From NCBI RefSeq assembly GCF_901000735.1, contig NC_081543.1, positions 12,445,921 to 12,509,920 of the forward strand: a DNA stretch of 64,000 nucleotides. Reading direction: 5' to 3'. This document shows, in pieces, positions 9,581 through 22,111 of this stretch. Both the position numbers and the translations under genes were made by a program. Below the pieces are notes generated by a model. It saw only the letters and a list, made by a program, of their open reading frames with translations. It made no database searches and was not told where the DNA came from. Source of the stretch: Corylus avellana (taxonomy: Eukaryota; Streptophyta; Magnoliopsida; Fagales; Betulaceae). Position 1 is the first letter of the stretch. Every line of letters starts with the position of its first letter.

Positions 9581-11821
9581 ACGAGGTCCGATTTTTTCAT
9601 CTTACAAAAAAAAAAAATTAGTATCTTAAAAAAAAAAAAAGGCTCATATAATTTTTTAAGAATTGAAGCTTTGCTGAGATTTGATCTCAAAGAAGTTTTG
9701 CTCAATCTTTGTTGTTCTCTTTCCGCAAATCTTAAGATGCAAAGACCTTAAAAGATTTATCTTATAGCAAAACCATAAACTAAATACAAACAGAAAAACC
9801 AAATATACATTATTACAATAAAAGAATATAGGATAAATATAATTTGGCTCGGCCATTTTCTATTTAAGCCTCATATACTGACAGGTGTGAGATATTTCAA
9901 ACTATCATTTTATTGCATTTAAGTCCTTTCGTGTCAGCCATATGTTTGGATAGAAAAATGGTCTCATGCCATTTTCTGTCAAACTTCCTATAATACCCAT
10001 TATTTCTCTAAAACCAAACTCCTCTTTGTTAGCTGCCTTAGATGAGACGATGGCCAAAGATGCAATTAATAACCAACAATTAGATTTATTCTTCAACGTC
10101 CCCTCTCAAACTCAAAATGCAAGTTCAAGTTTGGAATGAAAAATAATTGCCTTTTTTTTTTTTAGCTACTGAGAAACATGGTGTACCACACTATAAGTCC
10201 CTTAGAAGTGGACTTCTTTAGTCAGTAAATCGACCCAAATCAAATCATTCTCAAGATTGCTGGAAGCGGACTGATTCTCAACAAAGACCTATAGGCCGGC
10301 TGAACTCGACTTGATTGGGAAGGGCGGGCTCACAGGACATGAAAAAAGCTGCATCTACTATATTTTATATACATATGATTAAGATTAGATTCAATCTATG
10401 TGTAAGACAAAAATGAAAAGACTATTGAGATAAGGTCCAAAATGAATACATATATGGCCAATTTTTCACAATCGGGCTCCACTCAATTAATGGGATATAT
10501 ATATCATCTCTTTTCCTTCTCTTATTTTTTTGTGTACAAAATTATGTGACCATCCATGGAACAAGTTAGGCACGGAACTCTCAACTCACTAAACTTGAGC
10601 ATCATCCACCTGCCAGACCCAATGCATTTATATGAGGCTGTGACATTAATTGAGAGAGAGAGAGACAGACATTACTTTAAATCTCAAAGAAACCATATAT
10701 ATCTTCAAAATCTCAAGAGATTTTAGTCTGTGTTAACCATTATGGCGGCCAAAAGTTACGTCATAACTATATCTATATCTGTCTGTCACTCACAAGATGA
10801 GACCAAATAAATTAAATAGTGTTTATTTCATGATTTAAAGTTTATGTCATTTTAAAAGAATGTTTCCAAACAAATGAATTGGACGTATTAAAAATTAACA
10901 TTAATTACCTCGGTAATATATAAATTTCTGAATTTGTTTAAACCGTTAGATGAAATGGATGATTTAGATTTTAAAATATGAGGGGATCTCAATCCGTTAG
11001 CATCTCATGAGATTTATTATTTTAAAAAATATGTCACAAACTCGTGGGATGGTGACACATCATTTAGAAACCAATATTTAGAAGAAAAAAATATTGAGAA
11101 AAATTAACCATAAAATATATACTATCAATTTAATTTAAAATGAAAATAATTCAATTCCCTCCAACCAGATTAACTTGCACTTTTTCTTTTTCTTTTTTTT
11201 TTTCTCCAAGAAAAAGTGAATGATCCTAAAAACGAAAATGAGATAGGTTCCCTAACAACATACTCAAAACAAAATGAAAATAATTACAAAAGGTAAAAAA
11301 TAGGTCAAACAAGTGACTCAGTACAGTCTTCTTAAGGACTGCTCGAGACAATTACAAAAACAAAATGAGCACAAATTAAGGGGAAACCACACTTGAAACC
11401 AACAATAACCATTAGAAAGAAGCTGGAGCTGAAAGAGAATTTCTATAGTCCGCTATAGGGACCACAGGAAAGAGATGAATGCAGATTAACTCGCACTTAA
11501 TGACCCACATAGTAGCTCAGACAACAGAAAAAAGAAGAAGAAAATAATGACCCATCTGTCTAACTGTTTTCTTCTTCCCCCCCTTATTATTATTTTTTGT
11601 TGTTCTCTTTTTGCTGCATGTAATTTAATGTTCCATCCAACTCCCCACCAGTACCACCACCCTATCCTACTCATATTATTATTATTATTATCTACCAGTT
11701 TCGCCAGTTGTGTCACTTTTCATCTTCAAACTTAAGAGTGGTACCCTTCACAGTTTCCAGCCATTTAACACTTTTCTTTTCTCCCACAAACACTTTTCTA
11801 TCCATTTTCTCAGGCCAAAAA
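9581..11821. other. Intergenic and probable promoter/5' UTR of the ABCB gene
   Basis: No gene is supported from 9,581 to about 11,500. There are short A/T homopolymers and a (GA)n stretch near 10,655. From about 11,550 the plus strand becomes pyrimidine-rich (TTCTTCCCCCCC, TTTCTTTTCTCCC), as in plant 5' UTRs, up to the ATG at 11822. No convincing TATA box could be fixed. Confidence 0.4.
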
Positions 11822-14800
11822 ATGGCCGACTCAGGCTCATTTTCCGGCAAGAATGAGGCCAATGATCATACAAAGAAGAAGAAGAAGAAGAAAGAAGAAG
11901 AAAAGAAGCAGATCAATAATGTTTCTATGCTCAAACTATTTTCTTTTGCCGACTCTTATGATTACATTCTCATGGCAATCGGGTCGGTTGGTGCATGTGT
12001 CCATGGAGCTTCTGTACCCGTTTTCTTCATTTTCTTTGGGAAGTTGATAAATATTATTGGGATGGCTTATCTCTTCCCCAAAGAAGCTTCCCACAAAGTT
12101 GCCAAGGTAGTACTTCACCATGCATGCACCAGTATTAATGGAAAGACCATATTGCCCATTTCTAATTCTAATTATTATTATTATTTTTTGTTGTTGTAGT
12201 ATTCACTGGATTTTGTGTATCTCAGTATTGTTATAATGTTTTCCGCATGGACAGGTATTTATTCTTCTTATTCTACATATATGAAAGAAAAAATTAATGT
12301 TAATTAATTACACCTTTATTATTTGATTAAATATTTTTAATTGTGATTATAGAGGTGGCCTGTTGGATGCATACTGGGGAAAGGCAAGCAGCAAAGATGA
12401 GGATGGCATATTTGAGGTCGATGTTAAATCAAGATATTACTCTCTTTGATACTGAAGCTTCCACTGGAGAAGTCATAGCTGCAATCACAAGTGATATTAC
12501 TGTTGTTCAAGAAGCCCTTTCTGAGAAGGTAAATTAATTAATAGGATTTTTTTTAAAAAAATTTGTAATCTTTATGTTTGGATACAATTTGGTTGAAAAG
12601 AATACTGTTTAATTATTTGTCAAATTTGCAAAAAAAAAAAAAAAAAGAAAATTATTGTAAAAGCTGTAATCCGCTAAACCTAAATTTAGGTCGATGTAAT
12701 TGCGTCCTAATCGAAAAATCATCATCTTTCTTTTTCTTATTTGCAATTAATTAATGGGAATATTTATGGCATTTAAATAAAAGGGTGTCCCAAACAGGTG
12801 TGTAGGCCACACCCATTTCATTCTACCTTAAACTGATATGTGAATAATTACATGCATTTTAGATATATATGTGTCAATTTTATAAATTTTATTAGAGGAA
12901 TTTTTTCTAACTTAATTATTATTATTATTAAAATTTTCCCAATTAGCATTTTAACTAAATTAAAATGGACTAAATAATTAAAGATAGGCAACTACTCCAA
13001 TAAGCATATATAGAAAAAGCCAAAACTGACCTTAAAAAAAAAAAAAGAAAAAAAGTTTTGGTTAAAAGAGAATAAAAGTGGAGAGCTTTGATTTTCAAAA
13101 AAAGTTGTTAATTTCAAGAGAATTGTTGTGAGAGTGATTTGGAGTAATTGCAATGGCAAGTGGCATTTATAAGTCAGTTGGGTTGGTTGTGTTAGGTATT
13201 AACCTTTACTTCAAAATGCCTTTTCCAGCTGGAAGGAAAAATAAATGCTACAGCTTAGCACTCCCATGCATCATTTAATGACAGATTGTTGAGTGCAATT
13301 TTGTGCTTAATTACTTTGTGTTAAATCAAGATTAAGCATATAAGAAATTGTTGATTAAAGTTATATTTATAATTTTTATATTTGTATTTATATATATTCA
13401 TAAAAATTATATTCCTGAGTAGCAAATAAAGTGTGAGGCCAAATTGGCGATGTTACGGTGTTGGTTTGGTATTGCGATTTCATAATAAAAAAAATGCGAT
13501 TTTAAACCAAATTGCAGGAAATTAACTATTTGAAATTGCGTTTTTAAAAAATTGCGATTTGAAAACATAAAAAATTTATGTTTTCAAATCACAGGTAATG
13601 AGATACTTTTTAAAAAAATGCACAATTTTAAAGGCTACACTGCCATTTTAAAGGCCAAACAATGATTTTGTTAAACGCTTAATTGCGTTTTTAAAAATTA
13701 TATTTTCAAATAGTATATTTTAAAATCGTTATTTATAAATTACACTTTTTAAAATCGCAAATTGAAACAGACCTTAGGGTCGTTTAAATAGCAGTCCTCT
13801 TTTTAAGTGTATATATATATTTGTTTTTAATTTAGATTTTGCAGCGTGTGGAGGACACATGTTTGAAAGTGATATGTTTGGTGGGTGGTGCAGGTGGGGA
13901 ACTTCATGCACTACATTTGCCGTTTTCTTGTAGGTTTCCTTATTGGGTTTCTTAGGGTGTGGCAGATCACTCTGGTAACACTATCAATACTCCCCTTAAT
14001 TGCTCTTGCTGGTGGCATCTATGCCTGGGTTACAATTGGTCTCCTTGGCAGTATTCGAAAAGCCTATGTCAAGGCTGGTGAGATTGCTGAAGAGGTCTGT
14101 TCACTCTCTCTTTCATTACCATATAATTTCTAAAACCATTTAAACTTATCATCAGAATTTGGCTTGCCTCCAAGTGAAAAAATAACTAGAGTTTTCCTTA
14201 ATTTTACAAGATCTTTGAATTTTTTCACGATAAAAAAGTAATGCTACTCTTCACACCCATTTATCACACTAGTTTCATATTAGTTAATGTGGCATGTTTT
14301 AAGTGGCTGAGGTTCTATCGTGACTCATGAGTGTGAAGAGTAATATTACTCGGAGGAAAAAGTGACTATTGGATACTCTTCACACCCATTTATCACACTA
14401 GTTTCATACTAATTGATGTGGCATGTTTTAAGTGGCTGAGGTTCTATCGTGACTCATGGGTGTGAAGAGTAATATTACTCGAAGGAAAAAGTGACAATTG
14501 GATAGGGGTAATGCTATATTTAGCACACTGTCATATAATTGAGATGATATGAGTCATATGACAATGAAAATTTTTAGAAATGCTAATGCAATAGCTGATT
14601 TTCACTGTAGCATTATCAAGTTGTACATCAGTATAAGTGTCTATTGAATAGCATTATTCATTGGATGGTGGGTTTTAGTTCTTAACTATCACGGAAAAGT
14701 TTGATTGGAAAATTCACACGCTCTCTCTTTGACATTATGTGACTTGCAGGTGATTGGAAATGTTAGAACAGTCCAAGCATTTGCAGGGGAAGAGGCAGCA

Positions 14801-17800
14801 GTTAAATCATATAAGAATGCTCTCATGAATACATACAAGTATGGGAGAAAAGCAGGATTGGCCAAAGGGCTAGGACTAGGTTCCTTGCATTGTGTCCTTT
14901 TCCTTTCATGGGCATTGCTTGTTTGGTTCACTAGCATTGTTGTTCACAAGAACATCGCGAATGGAGGGGAATCTTTCACCACCATGCTCAATGTTGTTAT
15001 CGCTGGCCTGTAAGCCCTTCCTTTTCTTGCTTTATTTTGCCTTCCATGGAGTTGAATCATTCCATTGTGTTTGACATAGCATTTTGATGATTTGATCAAC
15101 TGTATTATATTGTCACATCTGAATCAAATTGAACTGCAGGCATGTGGATATCAAATTCTTCCTCTATCTTAGCCTCTATTTTAAATGATTTTGTTGTGAT
15201 GTTAGAATTAGAGATGAGTTCAATTGATGGACTTGAAGATTCAATCCTTGCTTTTTAGGACATTCTTTGATGAGCTAGAACATTTGCATTTTGGTTGCAG
15301 CTATACAATCCGATAACAGTTACAAATAGGGGATATAGATTCAAAAGCTTGGAAAATTAGTTCTATGTAATCATGACTAATGTGTATATTGTCATAAGAA
15401 GTTTTATGATGACAAATTGTAATCACTTAAAAAGTTAAGCTGCCTCATGCTGGAAGACTAATATCAGAGAAGCGAATAGAGATTTGAAAGGTTATAGGAA
15501 ATCTGAATGATTTGGAAAATATTCCTTTGAAATTCAGTGATGATTTCCAATGGAGGTAAGAGTGATGAATTTGAGGAATGGTCAAAGCATATCTTGTTAA
15601 TTAAGAATTATTCTGGTTAAAGTAGAAACTTCATAAGCAATTTAATTAGGAGTTTTATGCATATTAATAGTGAGACTAAATGCTTGAGATCACCTGGCTC
15701 ACGATGGAAGCTATGAAATTAAGCAGTTTCCCACAAAGAACATCTGGGTGACATGATATTTCATCACTACAAAAAACATATCAATTAGTAACGTGTTAAC
15801 TATTTATTACTTTTTGGCACGTAAATTAGTAACGTGTCAATTTGTGACACGTTACTAATTATTTTAGTAACGTGTGAAATGAGACACGTTACTAATTTGT
15901 AATGTGTTAGTTTCACACATTACCAATTAGTAACGTGCCAAAATGACATGTTACAAATTGGTAACTTGTCTAACTGATTCCAATGTTGGTTGCTTGTAAA
16001 TGATCATTTGGCTTGTTATCCAAGTTTTCCATCAAAATTCCACGAAACAGCAAACACATTATTTGCTTCTGTTGCTTCTCAGGTCACTAGGACAGGCAGC
16101 ACCAGACATCACTGCTTTTGTCAGAGCAAAGGCAGCTGCTTATCCCATTTTTGAGATGATAGAGAGGGACACTGTGAGCAAAGCCAGCTCCAGGACTGGC
16201 CAGAAACTGGACAAACTAGAGGGCTTTATTCAGTTCAAGAATGTCTCTTTTAGTTACCCATCTCGTCCAGATGTTGCTATTTTTAATAATCTGTGTCTTG
16301 ACATCCCTTCTGGCAAGATTGTAGCCCTTGTGGGAGGAAGTGGGTCTGGAAAGAGCACGGTTGTGTCTTTGATTGAACGGTTTTATGAGCCCCTTTCTGG
16401 AGAAATACTTTTAGATGCGCATAATATCAGAGAGCTTGACCTCAAGTGGCTAAGGCAGCAAATTGGCTTAGTAAATCAGGAGCCTGCCCTTTTTGCTACA
16501 AGCATTAGGGAGAACATACTCTATGGAAAGGATGATGCCACCGTTGAGGAGATCACACGTGCAGCAAAACTTTCAGAGGCTCTCTCTTTCATAAACAACC
16601 TTCCTGAGAGATTTGAAACTCAGGTACTGGCTTCTTTCATTTCTATTGTGAAGTATGGATACACATAAACACGTATGCAAGTGCATTATGGAAAACCAGA
16701 AGCAAATAAAAGGTTTTATGAGCATTAACCAGAACAAAAATCCAAAGAACTTTGTTAATTAAGCATCTATGGATTGACATATTGCTTAATCAAATTTTGT
16801 TCTTCTTAGACCATCGCCTCTTTCTTCCGTTAATCAGTTGAAAAAAATCTAACCTCTTTTGTAATTGGAGTAGGACTACTAAAACAAGAAAAAAGTGCAG
16901 TTCATGATAAAAGGAAAGGAATCAAATTATTTGAGTAGAGTTTCAAGAAGGAAACTTTTTGATATATAACTAAATAACTTTGATTAGTTTTGCATTTCTA
17001 TATTTTAAAAAGGATCCTACCCTTTGTATCTTATGGAGCATGTATTGGAAAGGAGTGATTTAAGTGCTTCTTTCGCAGGTTGGTGAGAGAGGAATACAAC
17101 TATCAGGTGGACAAAAGCAAAGGATTGCAATATCACGAGCAATTCTGAAGAATCCGTCCATACTTTTACTGGATGAAGCTACAAGTGCACTGGATGCAGA
17201 GTCTGAGAAGAGTGTGCAGGAGGCACTTGATCGCGTCATGGTTGGACGAACAACTGTAATGATTGCGCATCGGCTTTCTACCATAAGAAATGCAGATATA
17301 ATTGCTGTTGTACATGAAGGGAATATAATAGAAACTGGGAACCATGAGGAGCTTATTTCGAACCCAAACAGTGCCTATGCATCACTAATTCAACTTCAAG
17401 AGGCCGCAGGTTCTCTGCAACGCTACCCTTCACGTGGTCCTAACTTGGGACGGACATCAAGGTACTCATTATGTTGTGAGTGCACTTGTGAGATTGTCTC
17501 ACACGGTGAAGTATAATGAAAAAGAGTAATTAATATACCTAAGTGGACACAAGTCCATTAGCTTAGGCTTTTGAAAGTGGTGTCCTAATATGTATATTAA
17601 CTTACTCTTGTTTGACTCCCTAAGTATTTCTCTCCCTAACACATTAGATATAAAATCCTTTGGATGCTTTGTCAGTCACATTAAAATACTCACTTTCCAA
17701 TCATTATAAATGAGGTGCTTCTTTACACAAATGATAATGAGTTCCAGTGGTCATTGGAACCTCTGAAAATATAACTATATGTTTGTCTTCAATCTTGCAA

Positions 17801-20800
17801 CATTCAAGAAATGAACACTATATACAAATCCATTCTACAAGAACAAGTTGCCCCATAGTTAAAGATCAAAATGGAAAGTTCTATCATCAAATATCATACT
17901 GATTAAGACCATTTTCTATGTTTTCTGCTTTTGACAAGAATTATTTAACCTGTCCATAATGATCATTTTCAATAACTTCATTTGTAGCATAAAAAACTCA
18001 CGTGAGCTATCCCGCACCACAACAAGCTTTGGTGGTAGTTTTCGTTCTGATAAAGAATCTCTTGGACGTGTTGGTACTGATGGAGGGGAGATTGTGAAGC
18101 TGAAATATGTTTCTGCTAGAAGACTCTACTCCATGGTTGGCCAAGACTGGGCTTATGGGGTGGTGGGCACCATATGCGCGTTTATTGCTGGAGCTCAGAT
18201 GCCTCTTTGCGCTCTTGGGTTATCTCAATCACTTGTGTCCTATTACATGGATTGGGACACAACACAGCATGAGATCAAGAAGATTGCATTGTTGTTCTGT
18301 GGGGGTGCAGTTGTAACTGTCATTGTTTGTGGAATAGAACATTTCTGTTTTGGAATCATGGGAGAGCGACTAACTCTTCGCGTGCGAGAGAAGATGTTTT
18401 CGTGTAAGTTTTGATCATAAGACTGTTACCTGTTCTCTTACCTTCCTGAATCCTGGGCAATTAGGTTACAACATAGATTTTTTCTTACTTCTGCAGGACA
18501 AGTGGATTATTTTTATTTTCCTTCCTATAATTGCATCAAATAGGATCTTTTCAAGGCTAACTGGCTAAGGTTCTTTGAGTTGAAGGGTCAACATTTGTTT
18601 TTAATGATGAATCCATATAATTAAATCTTTTGAATTTTCTGACAACAAAGTGGAATATCATCAAGATATTTTGCCTGTCTTCTGCTTAAATTGTTATTTC
18701 ATCAAGTTTGAGAATTCAATGGTTTTTTCCAATTTCTACTTAACTTTCCTCTTGAATCTTCTGATTGCAGCCATTTTGAGGAATGAGATTGGGTGGTTCG
18801 ATGACACAAACAACACAAGTTCTATGCTTTCTTCGCGTCTAGAAAGTGATGCAACTCTTTTACGAACTATAGTTGTTGATCGCAGTACAATTCTTTTACA
18901 GAATGTAGGATTTGTCTTTACTGCTTTCACCATTGGCTTCTTCTTGAACTGGAGGATCACACTTGTTGTCATAGCCACATACCCATTGATCATTAGTGGT
19001 CACATCAGCGAGGTTTCCTATTAGTCCTATTTTTATTCCAGTCAATATCCAAAATACTAGTAAATTACTCTTAGAAACCTTTTCCCTGTTGCAGAAACTT
19101 TTCATGAAAGGCTTTGGTGGCAACTTGAGCAAAACCTATCTGAAAGCTAACATGCTGGCTGGTGAGGCTGTGAGTAATCTCCGAACTGTTGCTGCATTTT
19201 GCGCCGAGGAGAAGATCCTAGAACTTTATGCTCAAGAACTCGTTGAGCCTTCCAAGCGATCATTTACTCGTGGTCAGATTTCAGGCATGTGTTATGGCAT
19301 AAGCCAGCTCTTCATCTACTCATCCTATGCCCTGGCCTTATGGTATGTGGCTTTAGCTTCACTTTTTTACAATTTTGCTATAAAAGACATAGGCTAGACA
19401 AAAAGAACCATAGTAAGTTTGTTATTCAACATTCTCTTACATGTTTGATGCTGTTTAAGGAGTCCAACAAGACCTCCAAACATGAAACAATGCCTGAAAA
19501 TACACCAATACAGAAGAAAATGCAACAGTATTAGTTTTTTGTTACATAAGCATATTTGTAACACCCTAGTCCCGTATTGAGAAGATGAGAAGAAACTCAT
19601 ATAGAGTGAGTAGTTTATAAAGATAATCATGGGTGCTAAGTCCCACGTTGCCTAATTTATTAGGTGTAACTGGGCTTTATAATGAATTCTAAGGAAGCTC
19701 CAAATCGACTAATCATTTTGGAGTAATAGCGCAGATGTTGCTAGCGCTTTTCCTTGGGTCGTTACAATATTGGTTATACTAAAACAACCTGTATATTGCT
19801 CTTATTGCCTTACTCTAGATGGCTTTGTTGAAGATCCCTCAAATTGAATGAAGTTCTTGGTCTTGTTTGACTTTGTTCAGGTATGGTTCTGTTTTGATGG
19901 GGCAGGGGCTTGCTAGCTTCAAATCTGTCATGAAATCATTTTTTGTTATGATTGTAACGGCATTAGCCATGGGTGAGACATTGGCATTGGCCCCAGACAT
20001 CCTGAAGGGGAACCAAATGGTGGCATCAGTCTTTGATGTGACAGACAGAAAGACAGAGGTAACAAGTGATGTTGGAGAAGAGTTAATGACAGTGGAGGGA
20101 ACAATTGAGCTAAGGGGCATCCAATTCAGCTACCCTTCGAGACCTGAAGCTGTGATTTTTAAGGACTTTAATCTAAAGATCCGTTCAGGGCAGTGTATGG
20201 CATTAGTGGGGCAAAGTGGTTCTGGTAAAAGCTCTGTCATCTCTCTTATACTGCGATTTTATGATCCGACGGCTGGGAAACTGATGATAGACGGTAAGGT
20301 TCTTGGATAATCTACAAAAAGACTATTAAATCACCACTTGTTCTAAAAGTTTAAGTTAATAGGAAATAGTATATTTAATCATTTAATCAAATACTTTAAT
20401 AGACAAAAACATAAGTAGATTATAGAACGCTTATGCATTGTGGAAAATGATTCATACTTTGCCAATATGATTCCTTAACAACCTTCCTCATGCAAGATCC
20501 TCTATTAGCTAGATAATGTCAAACCAGAATCTAGAAAAGTATTCAGCTGCTGATCTAACAAGCATTCATCAAATTCTTGCAGGGAAAGACATAAAGAAAC
20601 TGAAGCTCAAGTCTCTTAGGAAACACATTGGCCTAGTCCAACAAGAACCAGCTCTTTTTGCCACATCAATATATGAAAACATTCTTTATGGAAAAGAAGG
20701 AGCTTCTGAAGCAGAAGTGATTGAATCAGCCAAGCTGGCTAATGCTCATAGCTTTATCAGTGCGCTTCCTGAGGGCTACTCTACAGGAGTAGGTGAACGG

Positions 20801-21127
20801 GGAGTGCAGCTGTCTGGTGGCCAGAAACAAAGGGTTGCCATTGCCCGAGCCATTCTCAAGAACCCAGAAATCTTGCTGCTAGATGAAGCCACTAGCGCTC
20901 TAGATTTGGAGTCAGAGCGTGTGGTGCAGCAAGCTTTGGACAGGTTGATGAAGAACAGAACAACAGTGATGGTAGCTCATAGGCTGTCAACAATAAAAAA
21001 TGCAGACCAAATATCAGTTTTGGAAGGTGGAAAGATAATAGAGCAAGGGAGTCATTCAGCACTTATAGAGAACAACAGTGGAGCATACTATAAGTTGATC
21101 AACATTCAGCAACAGCAACATCGATAA
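11822..21127 (+). CDS. ABCB2: ABC transporter B family, full-size P-glycoprotein (ABCB2/ABCB10 type)
   Basis: Twelve exons join in frame: 11822-12106, 12200-12254, 12353-12528, 13894-14094, 14750-15009, 16083-16623, 17079-17461, 17988-18403, 18771-19012, 19095-19342, 19881-20293, 20583-21127. They sum to 3,765 nt, giving 1,254 residues, normal for a TMD-NBD-TMD-NBD transporter. NBD1: Walker [10 protein letters not shown] 410-418, LSGGQ 514-518, Walker B LLLDE ending at E539, then AHRLST. NBD2: Walker [10 protein letters not shown] 1046-1054, LSGGQ 1150-1154, LLLDE ending at E1175. Membrane segments include [20 protein letters not shown] in TMD1. All splice sites are GT/AG and no catalytic residue is lost, so it should be functional. 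The family exports hydrophobic compounds, some members auxin, across the plasma membrane using ATP; the substrate here is unknown. The choice of ABCB2/10 rests on the N-terminal and linker sequence (NSRELSR) from memory. A lysine/glutamate run (about residues 19-31) is encoded by an AAG/GAA repeat. Confidence 0.93.
13450..13776. mobile_element. MITE-like element in ABCB intron 3
   Basis: Inverted ends: TTGGTTTGGTATTGCGATTT on the left and, inverted from the right, GTCTGTTTCAATTTGCGATTT. The inside has repeated ATTGCGATTT, GCGTTTTTAAAAA and the hairpin pair AAACATAAAAAATTTATGTTTT. A related element lies at 46358-46847. It makes up a quarter of the 1.37-kb intron. Confidence 0.55.
14236..14490. 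mobile_element. Tandemly duplicated small MITE in ABCB intron 4
   Basis: Each copy, about 100 bp, has inverted ends ACTCTTCACACCCAT and ATGRGTGTGAAGAGT; the cores (TTATCACACTAGTTTCATA, GGCATGTTTTAAGTGGCTGA) are almost the same in the two copies, at about 14247-14344 and 14375-14473. The joining segment (ATTACTCGGAGGAAAAAGTG) is repeated too, so a unit of about 130 bp was duplicated in tandem. A half-decayed relative (AGTAATGCTACTCTTCATAC) lies at about 42949. Confidence 0.7.
15765..15967. mobile_element. CACTA-type MITE remnant in ABCB intron 5
   Basis: Starts with CACTACAAAAAAC, the usual CACTA left terminus. It is then built of short palindromes around the word AGTAACGTGT: for example AATTAGTAACGTGTCA followed, after a 4-bp gap, by its near-inverse. 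Five or more copies of the word appear in alternating orientation. The matching right terminus TTGTAGTG is missing, so the element is truncated. Non-coding. Confidence 0.6.
17540..17650. repeat. Dispersed repeat in ABCB intron 7 (second copy inverted near 27,600-27,690)
   Basis: GTGGTGTCCTAATATGTATA then TTAACTTACTCTTGTTTGAC is found here on the plus strand. Nearly the same sequence, continuing into CTCTCTCCC(T/C)AACAC, appears on the minus strand at 27,600-27,690. Both also have a GCTTAGGCTT/GCTTAAGTTT word upstream. Probably the end of an LTR-type element, but no PBS is attached here. Confidence 0.55.
19557..19766 (+). mobile_element. Solo LTR in ABCB intron 10
   Basis: A 210-bp block begins TGTAACACCC and ends GGTCGTTACA, so it has TG...CA ends inside a short inverted TGTAAC/GTTACA. 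It is flanked by a perfect 5-bp direct repeat, ATATT, at 19552-19556 and 19767-19771. This is what recombination between two LTRs leaves behind. TGTAACACC...GGTCGTTACA ends are common among small plant LTR elements. It sits in the sense direction between a GTATGT donor and a TTCAG acceptor and does not disturb the frame. Confidence 0.8.
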
Positions 21128-21649
21128 CAACCAAATTGAAAACAAATAGCTCAAATACTTTTTACACTTTTTTTAATCACTATTTATAAGGAGATTTAAA
21201 GAGTGATTATTAATTTCTATGTCAAAATAATGACCATACAGTTGGGGCATGGTGTAAAGAGTGATTATTTCAATGTGAGACTTAGTAATTTTTTTCTTTT
21301 TTCACTTACATGTGTATCTGTAATAAACCCCGCCTTTTATGTGAATCTATCACCACATTACTACACTCACCATCGAATGAAAGTCGTTTCAATCCTATGG
21401 GCTGTTCCTAGGAACACTTGTGTGGGCGTATTGGTTTTTTGTTTTTTTGTTTTCATGCCATTGGACATATCAGTGTTCCAGTTGCGAAAGGGATCCATCA
21501 TCCATGCATGTGCATGATCCTACCATTCATCATGCCGCATGTTACCATTAATTTTGATATCATTTGTTGGAGAGATAATAAATATGGAAGTCTTCCGATG
21601 AAACCATAATATAACATGTTATTCCAATTGCTAGGAATTGGAGTGAAAA

Positions 21650-22111
21650 GGGGATGTGGTCCTAATGTCTACAGGAAACAGAGAAAGATTAGTTTCTCAA
21701 AAGTTATCAAGATTTCAAAATCAGAACAATTAGAACTAATTCATATAGATGTATAAGGACAATCACAGTTATATTCTCCTAGTGGCTCTCATGGTTTTCA
21801 CTTTTACTGATGATGCTACTAGCAATTGTTGGTACATATCTTGGAGCATAAATCAAATGTCTTTGATATTTTCAAGAAATTAAAGGCCATGGTTGAGAAT
21901 GAAAGGTTTAAAGAAGAAGTGTCTGAAATTAGACAATAAGGGTAATCACTGCGATGGCGTTTTGGGAGGTATTATTATGAAGTTAATATTTTGGGAACAC
22001 CACAGCAAAATGGCATTACTGAACAAATGGATAGAACTATTCTTGAGCATGTGAGGAGTGTAGAATTCATTTTGGGTTGCCTAAACAATTTCGGCCAAAT
22101 TGATGCATATT
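21650..22111 (+). pseudogene. Copia-type retrotransposon integrase relic
   Basis: Split across shifted frames one can read pieces typical of a copia integrase core: an FTDDAT-like stretch, LEHKSNVFDIFKKLKAMVEN, then ILGTPQQNGITEQMDRTILE, which matches the conserved TPQQNG-V-ER-N-RT region. Frameshifts and stops break it (for example near 21,755 and 21,930). It ends abruptly where the element at 22112 begins. No LTR is recognised nearby. Confidence 0.75.
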
